This document shows positions 1 through 6,873 of a stretch of 9,132 bases of DNA, in pieces. Within the stretch, counting starts at the first letter, position 1, and every line of letters starts with the position of its first letter. Below the pieces are notes generated by a model that saw only the letters and a program-made list of their open reading frames with translations, was not told where the DNA came from and made no database searches. The stretch is from Candidatus Aenigmatarchaeota archaeon (GTDB taxonomy: Archaea; Aenigmatarchaeota; Aenigmatarchaeia; Aenigmatarchaeales; Aenigmatarchaeaceae): NCBI GenBank assembly GCA_028715225.1, contig JAQUSH010000023.1, positions 1 through 9,132 of the forward strand. Direction: 5' to 3'. A program made the translations under genes and the position numbers.

Positions 1-2330
1 CTGTCAAAGTTAGAAGCCTCAACTATTCTTTTTACAATATTCATTTGTTTTTCTAGCTTCTCGTCTACCATCTTCTTGTCGCATTTAGGCCAGTCTTCTA
101 GATGAACTGATTCTTTTTCTTTGAAGAATTTCTGATAAATATATTCTGATGAAAATGGACATATCGGTGCAATTATCTTTGTTAGTTTATCCAAAACATA
201 ATACATCACACCGCCAGCTTCATCTGTTCTGCTCCTTACATATTTTATGTAAGATCTGCTGAAGTCATTCAGTACGAAATTGTCAATAAGCTGCACAGCT
301 TCATTGTGCTTCATCTCCTTTACCTTTTTGTCAAATTCAGGTATTATGCTATTAACTCTTGACAATATCCACTTGTCTTCAGTTGTAAGATTTTTCATCG
401 GCGTCTTCTTGCAGTAAGTCTCTATAAAATTAACAACATTCATAAGAGTCGTAAGTGTTCGAGATTCAGATGATATCTTATCCCAGTCAAAGTTGAAGTC
501 CATTGTAGTGTCTTCATTAAGATAGAAGAATCTCAAGACATCAAGTCCGTATTTCTGGGAGAAATCAGAAGGGCTTATTCCTCCTTTTGATTTGGATAAT
601 TTTGATTTTCCATGAGCTTCTAGAACGAAACCATGCATCAATACATTTGTAAACGGAGTCTTGTCAAAAGTAATCACGCTCGTAATCATCTGGGAGTTCC
701 ACCAACCTCTGAACTGATCTGAACCTTCCATTATCAAGTCAGCTGGCCACATCTCGTTGAACAGTTTCTTGTCTTTAGGATATCCGATCGAAGCCCATGA
801 GCAAACACCAGAATCAAACCACACATCAAGTATATCAGGTATTCTTTTCATCACACCGCCGCACTTGCATTTCAACTTAATTTCATCAATGTACGGTCTG
901 TGAATATCAGGAATCTTCTTAGGAAGTTCGTCTGATGAACCTAAAACTTTTATAGCATCGCATTTTTCGCAAGTCCATATCGGCAATGGTATCCCCCAGT
1001 ATCTTTGTCTGGATATTGGCCAGTCATCTAGCGATTGCAGCCAGTTGTCAAATCTTTTTCCAGCCCATTCAGGACTCCATTTTACTTTTTTATTTTCTTC
1101 AATCAGCTTGTCGCGTATCTCGCTGATTTTAAAGAACCACTGAGGAACAGAAATAAACAATAATGGTGATTCGCATCTCCAGCAATGCGGATATTCGTGC
1201 GCTACGCTTTCAGCATAAACAAAAAGTCCTTTATCTTTTAGCTCGTCTATGATATCCTGGTCAGCATCTTTTACAAATTTCCTAGCCCACTTTCCAGCTT
1301 CTTCTTTGTATCTTCCTTCCATGTTAACAGGAGATAAAATAGATAGTCCAGATTCTCTTCCAGCCTTATAATCTTCCAGACCGTGTCCAGGAGCTGTATG
1401 AACTAATCCAGTACCTGTATCTAATGTTACGAACTGCGCAGAATTGATAACTTTAGGTTTGATATTTTTTTGCAGAGGTAGTTCTTTGAACGGACTTTCA
1501 TATCTCAGATCTTTTAGTTCTGAACCTTTTACTGTTTTGATTATTTTGTAGTCTTTTCCGATTTTATTAAATAAAGAATCTGCAAGTTCTTTTGCAATTA
1601 TCCATGTCTCGTTGCCAACCTTAACATAAGCATATTCAAATTTAGGATGCACCATAACGCCTGTGTTAGCCAATAATGTCCATGGAGTTGTTGTCCAGAC
1701 AACCAGATATTCATTCTCTTTGACTTTGAACTTAACATAAATAGAAGTGTCTGTCACATTCTTGTATTCTATTTCATTGTATGCAACAGCTGTTTCACAC
1801 TTCGGACAAATGTGAATAGGATAAATTCCCTTGTACAATAAACCTTTTTCATAAGCAACTTTGAATGTATGCCATGCGCCGTTCATGTATTCCTGATTTA
1901 GTGTAAGATAAGGATGTTTCCAGTCCATCCATACGCCAAGTCCGTTAAATTCTTCACCCATGACATCCACGTATTTTGTTGCCCATTCAGAGCACTTTTT
2001 GATGAACTTTTCTATTCCGATTTGTTCAATTTCTTGCTTCGTTCTCAGCCCAAGCTCTTTCTGAACCTTGTTTTCAATAGGCATTCCATGACAATCATAA
2101 CCAGGCTGGCACCAGACATTAAACCCGTTCATTCTATAGTATCGGATGTAGAAATCTTTCAGAATCTTGTTAAGAGCTGTACCGACATGAATCGATCCAG
2201 ATGCATATGGTGGTCCATCTAGGAAAAAGAATCTTTCCTTACCATCCCTAGACTTAATTGTCTTTTCAGGTATCTTTTTCTCTTTCCAGTATTTGCTAAC
2301 CTGCTTGTCTAAATCTCTAAGGTCTATCAT
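1..2330 (-). CDS. ileS: Isoleucyl-tRNA synthetase, archaeal type, 3' end cut by window edge
   Basis: Charges tRNA-Ile with isoleucine in the cytoplasm (class Ia synthetase). I translated 776 codons from the ATG at 2330 without a stop; members of the family usually have about 1000 residues or more, so the C-terminal part is missing. The ATP-site signature is DGPPYASGSIHVGT (residues 38-51), with HVGT in place of HIGH as in euryarchaeal enzymes. The CP1 editing domain has TTTPWTLLANTG (about 213-224) and GTGLVHTAPGHGLEDY (about 306-321), with the conserved editing Asp at about 320. Cysteine pairs at 175/178, 383/386, 454/457 and 488/490 suggest zinc knuckles. The second ATP-site loop is KLSKS (about 577-581). 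The start of the tRNA-binding helical domain follows. The ATG lies about 26 bases after a TATA box with no Shine-Dalgarno sequence, so the mRNA is probably leaderless. It is divergent from hisS. Confidence 0.96.
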   Translation of the reverse strand, partial: MIDLRDLDKQVSKYWKEKKIPEKTIKSRDGKERFFFLDGPPYASGSIHVGTALNKILKDFYIRYYRMNGFNVWCQPGYDCHGMPIENKVQKELGLRTKQEIEQIGIEKFIKKCSEWATKYVDVMGEEFNGLGVWMDWKHPYLTLNQEYMNGAWHTFKVAYEKGLLYKGIYPIHICPKCETAVAYNEIEYKNVTDTSIYVKFKVKENEYLVVWTTTPWTLLANTGVMVHPKFEYAYVKVGNETWIIAKELADSLFNKIGKDYKIIKTVKGSELKDLRYESPFKELPLQKNIKPKVINSAQFVTLDTGTGLVHTAPGHGLEDYKAGRESGLSILSPVNMEGRYKEEAGKWARKFVKDADQDIIDELKDKGLFVYAESVAHEYPHCWRCESPLLFISVPQWFFKISEIRDKLIEENKKVKWSPEWAGKRFDNWLQSLDDWPISRQRYWGIPLPIWTCEKCDAIKVLGSSDELPKKIPDIHRPYIDEIKLKCKCGGVMKRIPDILDVWFDSGVCSWASIGYPKDKKLFNEMWPADLIMEGSDQFRGWWNSQMITSVITFDKTPFTNVLMHGFVLEAHGKSKLSKSKGGISPSDFSQKYGLDVLRFFYLNEDTTMDFNFDWDKISSESRTLTTLMNVVNFIETYCKKTPMKNLTTEDKWILSRVNSIIPEFDKKVKEMKHNEAVQLIDNFVLNDFSRSYIKYVRSRTDEAGGVMYYVLDKLTKIIAPICPFSSEYIYQKFFKEKESVHLEDWPKCDKKMVDEKLEKQMNIVKRIVEASNFD

Positions 2331-2352
2331 AAAACCACTATTATTATCCAAA

Positions 2353-2360
2353 TTTATATA
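2353..2360 (-). promoter_or_regulatory. TATA box of ileS (leaderless)
   Basis: Read on the minus strand this is TATATAAA. Its centre is about 26.5 bases before the A of the ileS ATG at 2330. That is the archaeal TATA-to-transcription-start distance, so transcription should begin at or next to the start codon. No Shine-Dalgarno sequence lies in between. Confidence 0.7.
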
Positions 2361-2366
2361 GATTAC

Positions 2367-2374
2367 TTTTATAT
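2367..2374 (+). promoter_or_regulatory. TATA box of hisS (leaderless)
   Basis: The plus strand reads TTTTATAT, preceded by a C, which fits the archaeal TATA consensus. Its centre is about 27.5 bases before the hisS ATG at 2398, again placing the transcription start at the start codon. It is only 6 bases from the ileS TATA box, so two divergent pre-initiation complexes would compete for the same 67-base region. A TTTATATA reading of 2353-2360 on the plus strand is a weaker alternative, implying a leader of about 15 bases. Confidence 0.65.
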
Positions 2375-2397
2375 CCTATCTTTCTCATATTGATAAT

Positions 2398-3585
2398 ATG
2401 TTCCAAGCACCTAAAGGGACGAGAGATATATCGCAGGAAGATGCGAGAAAATACCAGTTTGTGATAGATACAGTAAGGTCTGTTTTTGAAAAATACGGTT
2501 TCCAGCCGCTATTCACGCCAGCATTTGAAGATTATAGACTGCTGTCTGCTAAAAGCGGAGAATCTGTCAAAAATGAAATTTACTATTTCAAGGACAAATC
2601 AGACCGTGAGCTTGGTCTAAGATTCGAATTCACAGCATCTTTAGCAAGGTTTATTTCAAACAATCCAACTATACCAAAGCCATACAAAAGATATCAGATT
2701 GGCACAGTCTGGAGATATGACAATCCACAAGCTATGAGATTCAGAGAATTTACACAGGCTGACATAGACATAATCGGCTCAACTTCTATCCTGGCAGACG
2801 CTGAAGTTGTTTCATGCTTTGCAGATTGCATGGATTTGTTAGGATTCAAAGATTATTACATCCGTGTTAACTCAAGAAAACTTCTAGAAGAGAAACTAAA
2901 GGAGAAAGGAATAAAAAATACTCTTGACGTTTTTAGATCAATAGACAAAACAGACAAGATTGGAGAAAGCGGAGTTAAAGAAGAATTGAAGCAGAAAGGT
3001 TTGGATTCAGAGAAGATAATGAAGATTATCAAAAGTCTGAAGCCAGAAGGAGAAATCAAAGAATTGTTATCTTTAACAAAAGGAAAGAAAATAAAATTTG
3101 ATCCGACCTTAGTTCGTGGCCTGGAATATTATACTGGTCTAGTGTTTGAAGTTTATGCTGGCAAAGGTTTAGCTTGCGGTGGCGGTGGACGTTATGATAA
3201 GCTGATCAGTGCAATGGGAGGTCCAGACACTCCGGCTACAGGCATATCTTTCGGTGTAGATCGTTTAGTCGGCTTGATGGACGAATTGAAATTATTCAAA
3301 GAGATTAAGAACACGAAAGTTTTTGTTGTTTCAGTAAATGAGAAACTAACTAACGAAGTTGTTAAGTTAGTTAATGAACTGAGAGATTCTGGAATATCAT
3401 GCGATTATGATATGATGAATAGGAAATTCTCAAAACAATTAGAATACGCATCAAGCATGAAGATACCTTATGTTATCATACTTGGAGAAAAGGAGCTTAA
3501 AGAAAAGAAAATTCTTCTGAAAGACATGAATACAGGCAAGCAGGAAACAATATCTTCTAAAGACATAGCTAAGAAACTAAAATAA
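2398..3585 (+). CDS. hisS: Histidyl-tRNA synthetase
   Basis: Attaches histidine to tRNA-His in the cytoplasm (class IIa synthetase). At 395 residues it is near the lower end for the family but complete. The N-terminus MFQAPKGTRD is typical. Motif 1 is around FQPLFTPAFED (35-45). FEFTA (76-80) matches the substrate loop. Motif 2 is VWRYDNPQ...RFREFTQADID (104-124), with Arg106 and Arg116. The two histidine-specific motifs are LVRGLEYYTG (238-247, Arg240) and CGGGGRYD (260-267). Motif 3 is GISFGVDRL (282-290). The C-terminal part from about 305 looks like the HGTP anticodon-binding domain. No Shine-Dalgarno sequence precedes the ATG, and TATA spacing supports a leaderless start. Its stop is one base from the stop of the convergent operon. 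Confidence 0.97.
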   Translation: MFQAPKGTRDISQEDARKYQFVIDTVRSVFEKYGFQPLFTPAFEDYRLLSAKSGESVKNEIYYFKDKSDRELGLRFEFTASLARFISNNPTIPKPYKRYQIGTVWRYDNPQAMRFREFTQADIDIIGSTSILADAEVVSCFADCMDLLGFKDYYIRVNSRKLLEEKLKEKGIKNTLDVFRSIDKTDKIGESGVKEELKQKGLDSEKIMKIIKSLKPEGEIKELLSLTKGKKIKFDPTLVRGLEYYTGLVFEVYAGKGLACGGGGRYDKLISAMGGPDTPATGISFGVDRLVGLMDELKLFKEIKNTKVFVVSVNEKLTNEVVKLVNELRDSGISCDYDMMNRKFSKQLEYASSMKIPYVIILGEKELKEKKILLKDMNTGKQETISSKDIAKKLK

Positions 3586-3586
3586 A

Positions 3587-4114
3587 TTATTTGCATTTAT
3601 TGTCTGACTGATCATATGTGCATTCGTATATTGTGTCTACTCTGCCTTTGACATAGATCTGTATTTTGAAGTTTCTGTCAGCTACTTCTTCAGGTATAGA
3701 TACTTTTGCTGTGAAGTAACCATTTGAATCTGTTTTATAATCACCGCTTCTGTAAGATGCATCACCTGTTTTAATTGCAAGGCTTACTATTGAATCAGCA
3801 ACTACGTTGCCAGTGTCATAATACATGTTTCCGCTTACTGTTACATAATGAGGAACCTGGAATAAACCTGTGCAGAATATTCCTAAGCACATCTTGTATT
3901 TCGCAGGATTTCCAGAACTTGTAAGAAGTCCTGTGCTTGGTGTTATTGCTGGCTGAGACACTGAAACATATAGATTATATTCTGTTCCTGTAACTTTTCC
4001 AGCCCCGCCTGCTATAGTTCCTACTATTTTATATTCTCTGCTGCCTACAACAAATGCACTTGTTGCAACTGAGAAAATCAATAAGAAAAATATTGCTGAT
4101 GTGATTATTTTCAT
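3587..4114 (-). CDS. Secreted beta-sandwich-like protein, last gene of the surface operon
   Basis: Function unknown. It has 175 residues. The first 20 or so form a signal peptide (Lys2, a hydrophobic run to about 18, then ATSA). Residues 25-55 are rich in Gly, Ser and Thr with alternating beta-type strands. A pair of cysteines (76, 81) sits in a KMCLGIFCTG segment. Residues 90-160 look like one Ig-like or carboxypeptidase-regulatory-like beta domain: VTVSGNMYYDTGN, then SDSNGYF-like turns at about 128-135. Two more cysteines (165, 174) lie at the C-terminus, so two disulfides are possible outside the cell. The ATG overlaps the upstream gene's stop by four bases (ATGA), indicating translational coupling. 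The domain assignment is by pattern only; export is much surer than the fold. Confidence 0.85.
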   Translation of the reverse strand: MKIITSAIFFLLIFSVATSAFVVGSREYKIVGTIAGGAGKVTGTEYNLYVSVSQPAITPSTGLLTSSGNPAKYKMCLGIFCTGLFQVPHYVTVSGNMYYDTGNVVADSIVSLAIKTGDASYRSGDYKTDSNGYFTAKVSIPEEVADRNFKIQIYVKGRVDTIYECTYDQSDNKCK

Positions 4115-4470
4115 TGACCCAACTCTGCTGACATCATTTCAAACATTCCAAGTATTTTGTTCTGAGCATAATCATATAAGACCAAAATCTGCTTATCACC
4201 ATAAAGTTCAACGCGGTATATCGGAGAAGTTATATCACCATATATGTTTGGATATTGTTCTGCCAAATTTTGTATATCTTCAATCGCTAAATATTCAATT
4301 GATGCCTGATAATTCTGAAACTCCTGCATTTCAGGCAAAGACATCAATTTCATTAATGGTGTTTCTTGCGGTGCTATTGCATTCAATATCATCTGATTCT
4401 GGAATATCACGATAGCAAAACCTATCAAAAGTATTGCTATCATTGTTTCATTGAATGTTTTTGGATTCAT
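4111..4470 (-). CDS. Small single-pass membrane protein of the surface operon
   Basis: Not recognised. It has 119 residues. A short polar N-terminus (1-9) leads into one hydrophobic segment (about 10-23, MIAILLIGFAIVIF). The remaining 90 or so residues probably lie outside the cell. The middle (40-72) is helix-forming and Met/Glu/Gln-rich. The end (83-112) alternates strands such as YRVELYG and ILVLYDY. It has no cysteines, unlike its three operon partners, and no Lys/Arg-Gly site that would make it a pilin, so an uncleaved anchor is the simplest reading. It begins 6 bases after the stop of the tail-fibre-like gene, without a Shine-Dalgarno sequence, and shares four bases with the next gene. 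It may anchor or chaperone the neighbouring secreted proteins; that is inferred from context alone. Confidence 0.8.
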   Translation of the reverse strand: MNPKTFNETMIAILLIGFAIVIFQNQMILNAIAPQETPLMKLMSLPEMQEFQNYQASIEYLAIEDIQNLAEQYPNIYGDITSPIYRVELYGDKQILVLYDYAQNKILGMFEMMSAELGQ

Positions 4471-4476
4471 TTTAAA

Positions 4477-5943
4477 TCAGCTTAAACTGCAACACGCAAT
4501 ATAAGATCCTGATCCAGTTGTAAATTTAGGATACCAGCTTGCTTGTAATGCGGTGCTTGTGCAAAGTGTTGCGCTAGGCGACCATCCAATTCCAGCTGTA
4601 GTTGAGAACCATCTTGTTGTTTTACAATTTAATCCATAGTGAGTGCATACACTATTTCCAGTATAGCTGTTTCCAGATACCATCCAATTATCTAAATTCC
4701 CCATAGGTATTCTATCTGCACCGCATATTGAGAATCCTTCATATGTTGGTGTAACATCTTTACCATCAACAGTGTCCGCATCTAATCCGCTTCCAGAACC
4801 ATCATTTCCTTCAGTCCAAACTTTATATTTAGGATTAACATCAGAATCACCTACATATATATCTGGTATAACATTGTTTTGAGAACTATATACATATAGA
4901 TCTTTATTATAGTCAGTGTCTGAAGAATCCATTGTTTTAATTGAACCTAGATATTTACCATTAAAATAACTTACTCCAAAAAATGTAAGTTTATTCCCAT
5001 GTCCAGTTTCCTTAATATTAAGCCCTCCTGTTCCAGATTTATCTATTTCTAAATCTCCAGTCATTGTATCTCCGCCAACATTTACATATGAAGAATCTGC
5101 AACATTCGTAACATCAGTAGTTGTTAACGTAACTGCACCAGTTCTAGTGTTAAATGAAGTTACTCCTCCTGTTCCACCAGTTGCATCTGTTCCGCATAAT
5201 ATTTTTCCAGTAGAGTCAGTATATAATTTTCCACTGCAAGAAGTTAAGCTAGATAATAATAAATTACCACTAACTTCTGTATCATCTTTTATTTTAACAA
5301 CTCCAGTGCCAACTGCTTGCAATTTTAGATCTTTGTTGTTATCACTTAACACGCAAAAGCTAGATGCATCGCAATTATTCCAAACACCATTCCAAAGAAG
5401 CAAACCATATCTTGTGCTGCCAGAATAGAAATTAATGTATTCATAATTTGTATCATCTGTTCCACCTTGAAATGTAGCCATAAGACCATTTCCAGGTCGA
5501 TTTATTGTTAAATGATTGCTAATCAATAAGTCATTTCTAACAGTAAAATCATCAGCACCAGCAGCTGTGTAAGCATAACCAGCAGAAGTTATCTGAACAT
5601 TAGGTGAAAGTGTAACATAACTAGAATCATCTGGCCCTTTAACACTAATTCTCAAATAATATGGTCCGTCAAAAGCAACATCTATCGGATCCATTACAAT
5701 ATTAAACACTCCATTATCAAGACTAACAGCAGAAGGGGTCGTATAGCTGGCTATCGTACAAGTTGAAGATGTTAGCGTTGGACAGAATTCAAACTTAAAA
5801 TTATATGCGCCGCTTTTCGGATCACCAGTAGCATCTGTCAGTTTACCTTGAACAGAAATAACTTTAGGCATGTTAACTGCTGCATAAACAAAAGTGCTAG
5901 TTAAAATCAATCCAATCATCAGACCTAAAAACAAATATTTCAT
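4477..5943 (-). CDS. Secreted, cysteine-rich protein with phage tail-fibre-like motifs
   Basis: Probable surface adhesin or appendage subunit; exact function unknown. It has 488 residues from the ATG at 5943. Residues 1-21 are a signal peptide ending VYAA. Residues 28-126 form a beta domain (ISVQGKLTD...GDPKSGAYNFKFEF, DNGVFNIVMD, YYLRISVKG, ITSAGYAYTA) of a kind common in large secreted proteins. Around 240-300 come LYTDSTGKILCGTD, then FNTRTGAVTLTTTDV and NVGGDTMTGDLEI, which closely resemble phage tail-fibre stalk repeats. GLDADTVDGKDV (about 386-397) is another tail-fibre-type motif. The last 85 residues hold six of the twelve cysteines and end in ACCSLS, probably a disulfide-bonded tip domain. 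A GAGGTG ribosome site supports the ATG over an in-frame GTG at 5949. It follows the pilin-like gene directly. Confidence 0.87.
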   Translation of the reverse strand: MKYLFLGLMIGLILTSTFVYAAVNMPKVISVQGKLTDATGDPKSGAYNFKFEFCPTLTSSTCTIASYTTPSAVSLDNGVFNIVMDPIDVAFDGPYYLRISVKGPDDSSYVTLSPNVQITSAGYAYTAAGADDFTVRNDLLISNHLTINRPGNGLMATFQGGTDDTNYEYINFYSGSTRYGLLLWNGVWNNCDASSFCVLSDNNKDLKLQAVGTGVVKIKDDTEVSGNLLLSSLTSCSGKLYTDSTGKILCGTDATGGTGGVTSFNTRTGAVTLTTTDVTNVADSSYVNVGGDTMTGDLEIDKSGTGGLNIKETGHGNKLTFFGVSYFNGKYLGSIKTMDSSDTDYNKDLYVYSSQNNVIPDIYVGDSDVNPKYKVWTEGNDGSGSGLDADTVDGKDVTPTYEGFSICGADRIPMGNLDNWMVSGNSYTGNSVCTHYGLNCKTTRWFSTTAGIGWSPSATLCTSTALQASWYPKFTTGSGSYIACCSLS

Positions 5944-5948
5944 TTTCA

Positions 5949-5954
5949 CACCTC
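5949..5954 (-). promoter_or_regulatory. Shine-Dalgarno site that fixes the start at 5943
   Basis: The minus strand reads GAGGTG, complementary to the archaeal 16S rRNA tail, five bases before the ATG at 5943. The upstream in-frame GTG (5949-5947) overlaps the last base of this site and would have no ribosome site of its own, so the ATG is the likely start. The site also overlaps the TGA stop of the pilin-like gene. It is the clearest Shine-Dalgarno sequence in the window and serves an internal operon gene. Confidence 0.7.
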
Positions 5955-6552
5955 ATCTTATATTTACATTCAATGTTGCATTGTCTTTTGTCAATGCAAC
6001 TCTGCTGAATTCAACTGTTTTTCCAGCTTGTCCTGGAGTATATTCAAAAGCAACCACAACTGTGATTGTTCTGAAGTTCAAATCACCATCAAACTCTATA
6101 CTACTTATGGTTTGCTCCCTTTTTAATATCTCACCTTCAAAGTCTTTGCCTTCCATAGTAACAGAAGAAGGCCATCTCCATCTCATGTTGTATTTGGTAA
6201 GAGCATAGGAAGCATCGCAGCTTGATTCCAAATGTCGTTCAGTATCAACTTCTGCCCATGAATGCGCATCACATATGTCACCAGAAGAAGTAAGGCTATA
6301 ATATATTCCGTCGCTTTCAGCTGTTATTTTTCCACGGTTTGCAGAAAAAATACACTTGTTTGAACTTCCTGATCTAGTAGTATCAATTAATTTGTCATTG
6401 CACAATTCCATCTGACTTCGTATTGTGCCCATCTCAGAGATATCTAAGTTTCTCTGCAGAGCATTGTAAGCCCAAGGAACAGCCACAGCTGTAACAGACA
6501 CAGCGATAGCGAAAATGAGTATTGCTTCTAATATTGTTACCGCTCCTTTCAT
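5953..6552 (-). CDS. Type IV pilin-like protein, first gene of the surface operon
   Basis: Probable subunit of a type IV pilus-like or other surface filament. It has 199 residues. It begins MKGAVTILEAILIF: Lys2-Gly3 followed by a hydrophobic helix to about residue 27, matching a class III (prepilin-peptidase) signal with cleavage after Gly3. Glu9 would be at +6, one place off the usual +5 Glu. The helix continues amphipathically to about 50 (NALQRNLDISEM), as in pilin stalks. The outer domain has GKITAESDGIYYSL (about 74-87), four cysteines (51, 67, 94, 112) and beta strands at 149-198. No Shine-Dalgarno sequence precedes the ATG, but a TATA box is correctly placed for a leaderless start. The next gene starts after a short gap. 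No prepilin peptidase or assembly ATPase/TadC-type protein is in the window, so it would rely on machinery elsewhere. Confidence 0.85.
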   Translation of the reverse strand: MKGAVTILEAILIFAIAVSVTAVAVPWAYNALQRNLDISEMGTIRSQMELCNDKLIDTTRSGSSNKCIFSANRGKITAESDGIYYSLTSSGDICDAHSWAEVDTERHLESSCDASYALTKYNMRWRWPSSVTMEGKDFEGEILKREQTISSIEFDGDLNFRTITVVVAFEYTPGQAGKTVEFSRVALTKDNATLNVNIR

Positions 6553-6575
6553 AGAAAACTAATTGGTTTTTTAGC

Positions 6576-6583
6576 ATATAAAA
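6576..6583 (-). promoter_or_regulatory. TATA box of the surface operon (leaderless)
   Basis: The minus strand reads TTTTATAT, centred about 27.5 bases before the pilin-like ATG at 6552. The spacing equals that of hisS and predicts an mRNA starting at the ATG. It is the only good promoter candidate upstream of the four-gene operon. Confidence 0.65.
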
Positions 6584-6620
6584 TTGAGCACTCTAGCTAA
6601 CAGAAACAATATTTGTTATT

Positions 6621-6731
6621 TTAGTTGCAACTCACGACAAATTCATCTTCAACGACGAAACCACATCCCTTGCAACTTGTTTCTTTCATACTTTTTCTCA
6701 TATCTTTTGATCCGCATTCAGGACATTTCAT
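6621..6731 (-). CDS. Tiny TFIIB-like zinc ribbon protein
   Basis: A 36-residue protein, easily missed by gene finders. It reads MKCPECGSKDMRKS... then CKGCGFVVEDEFVV, so four cysteines in two CxxC knuckles (residues 3/6 and 20/23) bind one zinc. The knuckle-Gly pattern and the trailing acidic V-V-E-D stretch are those of the TFIIB-type zinc ribbon. Free-standing ribbons like this are common in archaea and may bind nucleic acid or protein partners; the target is unknown. A GTG at 6740 is in frame and fits the TATA spacing better, adding three residues. It ends 68 bases before the pilin-like gene, which has its own promoter, and is divergent from the PIN-ATPase-KH gene. Confidence 0.75.
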   Translation of the reverse strand: MKCPECGSKDMRKSMKETSCKGCGFVVEDEFVVSCN

Positions 6732-6762
6732 TTTGTTCACAATAATAATTAGAAAAATAATT

Positions 6763-6770
6763 TATTTAAA
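6763..6770 (-). promoter_or_regulatory. TATA box of the zinc ribbon gene
   Basis: The minus strand reads TTTAAATA (CTTTAAATA with the preceding base), a good archaeal TATA match. Its centre is about 26.5 bases before the in-frame GTG at 6740 and about 35.5 before the ATG at 6731. The site therefore implies either a leaderless GTG start or a 9-base leader. Confidence 0.55.
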
Positions 6771-6843
6771 GACTATGAATCTCTGACATATACGACAAGA
6801 AATATATTACGCATTCTAGCGAGTTAACGAATATTTATAAAGG

Positions 6844-6852
6844 TTTTATATA
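6844..6852 (+). promoter_or_regulatory. TATA box of the PIN-ATPase-KH / TPM operon
   Basis: The plus strand reads TTTTATATA, preceded by purine-rich AAAGG that could serve as a BRE. Its centre is about 26 bases before the ATG at 6874, indicating a leaderless transcript. A second match, TTTATAAA at 6834-6841, lies just upstream and would give a leader of about 10 bases. It is palindromic, so its direction is unclear. Confidence 0.65.
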
Positions 6853-6873
6853 GTTCAGAAAGAAGAAATAATT

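Noticed and set aside
1914..2222. Plus-strand reading frame of 102 codons
   Set aside because: It lies wholly inside ileS on the opposite strand, has no family-like features and no promoter; it is an antisense shadow.
3344..3372. Inverted repeat AACTAAC / GTTAGTT
   Set aside because: It is inside the hisS anticodon-binding domain and arises from Leu-Thr-Asn and Val-Asn codons; no regulatory context.
4101..4415. Plus-strand open frame opposite the small membrane protein gene
   Set aside because: The minus frame has operon overlap and a membrane segment; the plus frame shows no domain or start signal. The same holds for plus frames at 5147-5428 and 5894-6208 and minus frames at 2856-3059 and 6855-7238.
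6605..6617. Short inverted repeat AACAA-TAT-TTGTT after the zinc ribbon gene
   Set aside because: Five AT-rich pairs with a 3-base loop and no T-run make a weak hairpin; not enough for a terminator or operator.
6741..6843. Possible small RNA (C/D-type) in the divergent region
   Set aside because: ATGAAT and CTGA resemble C and D boxes but lie only a few bases apart, leaving no guide region.
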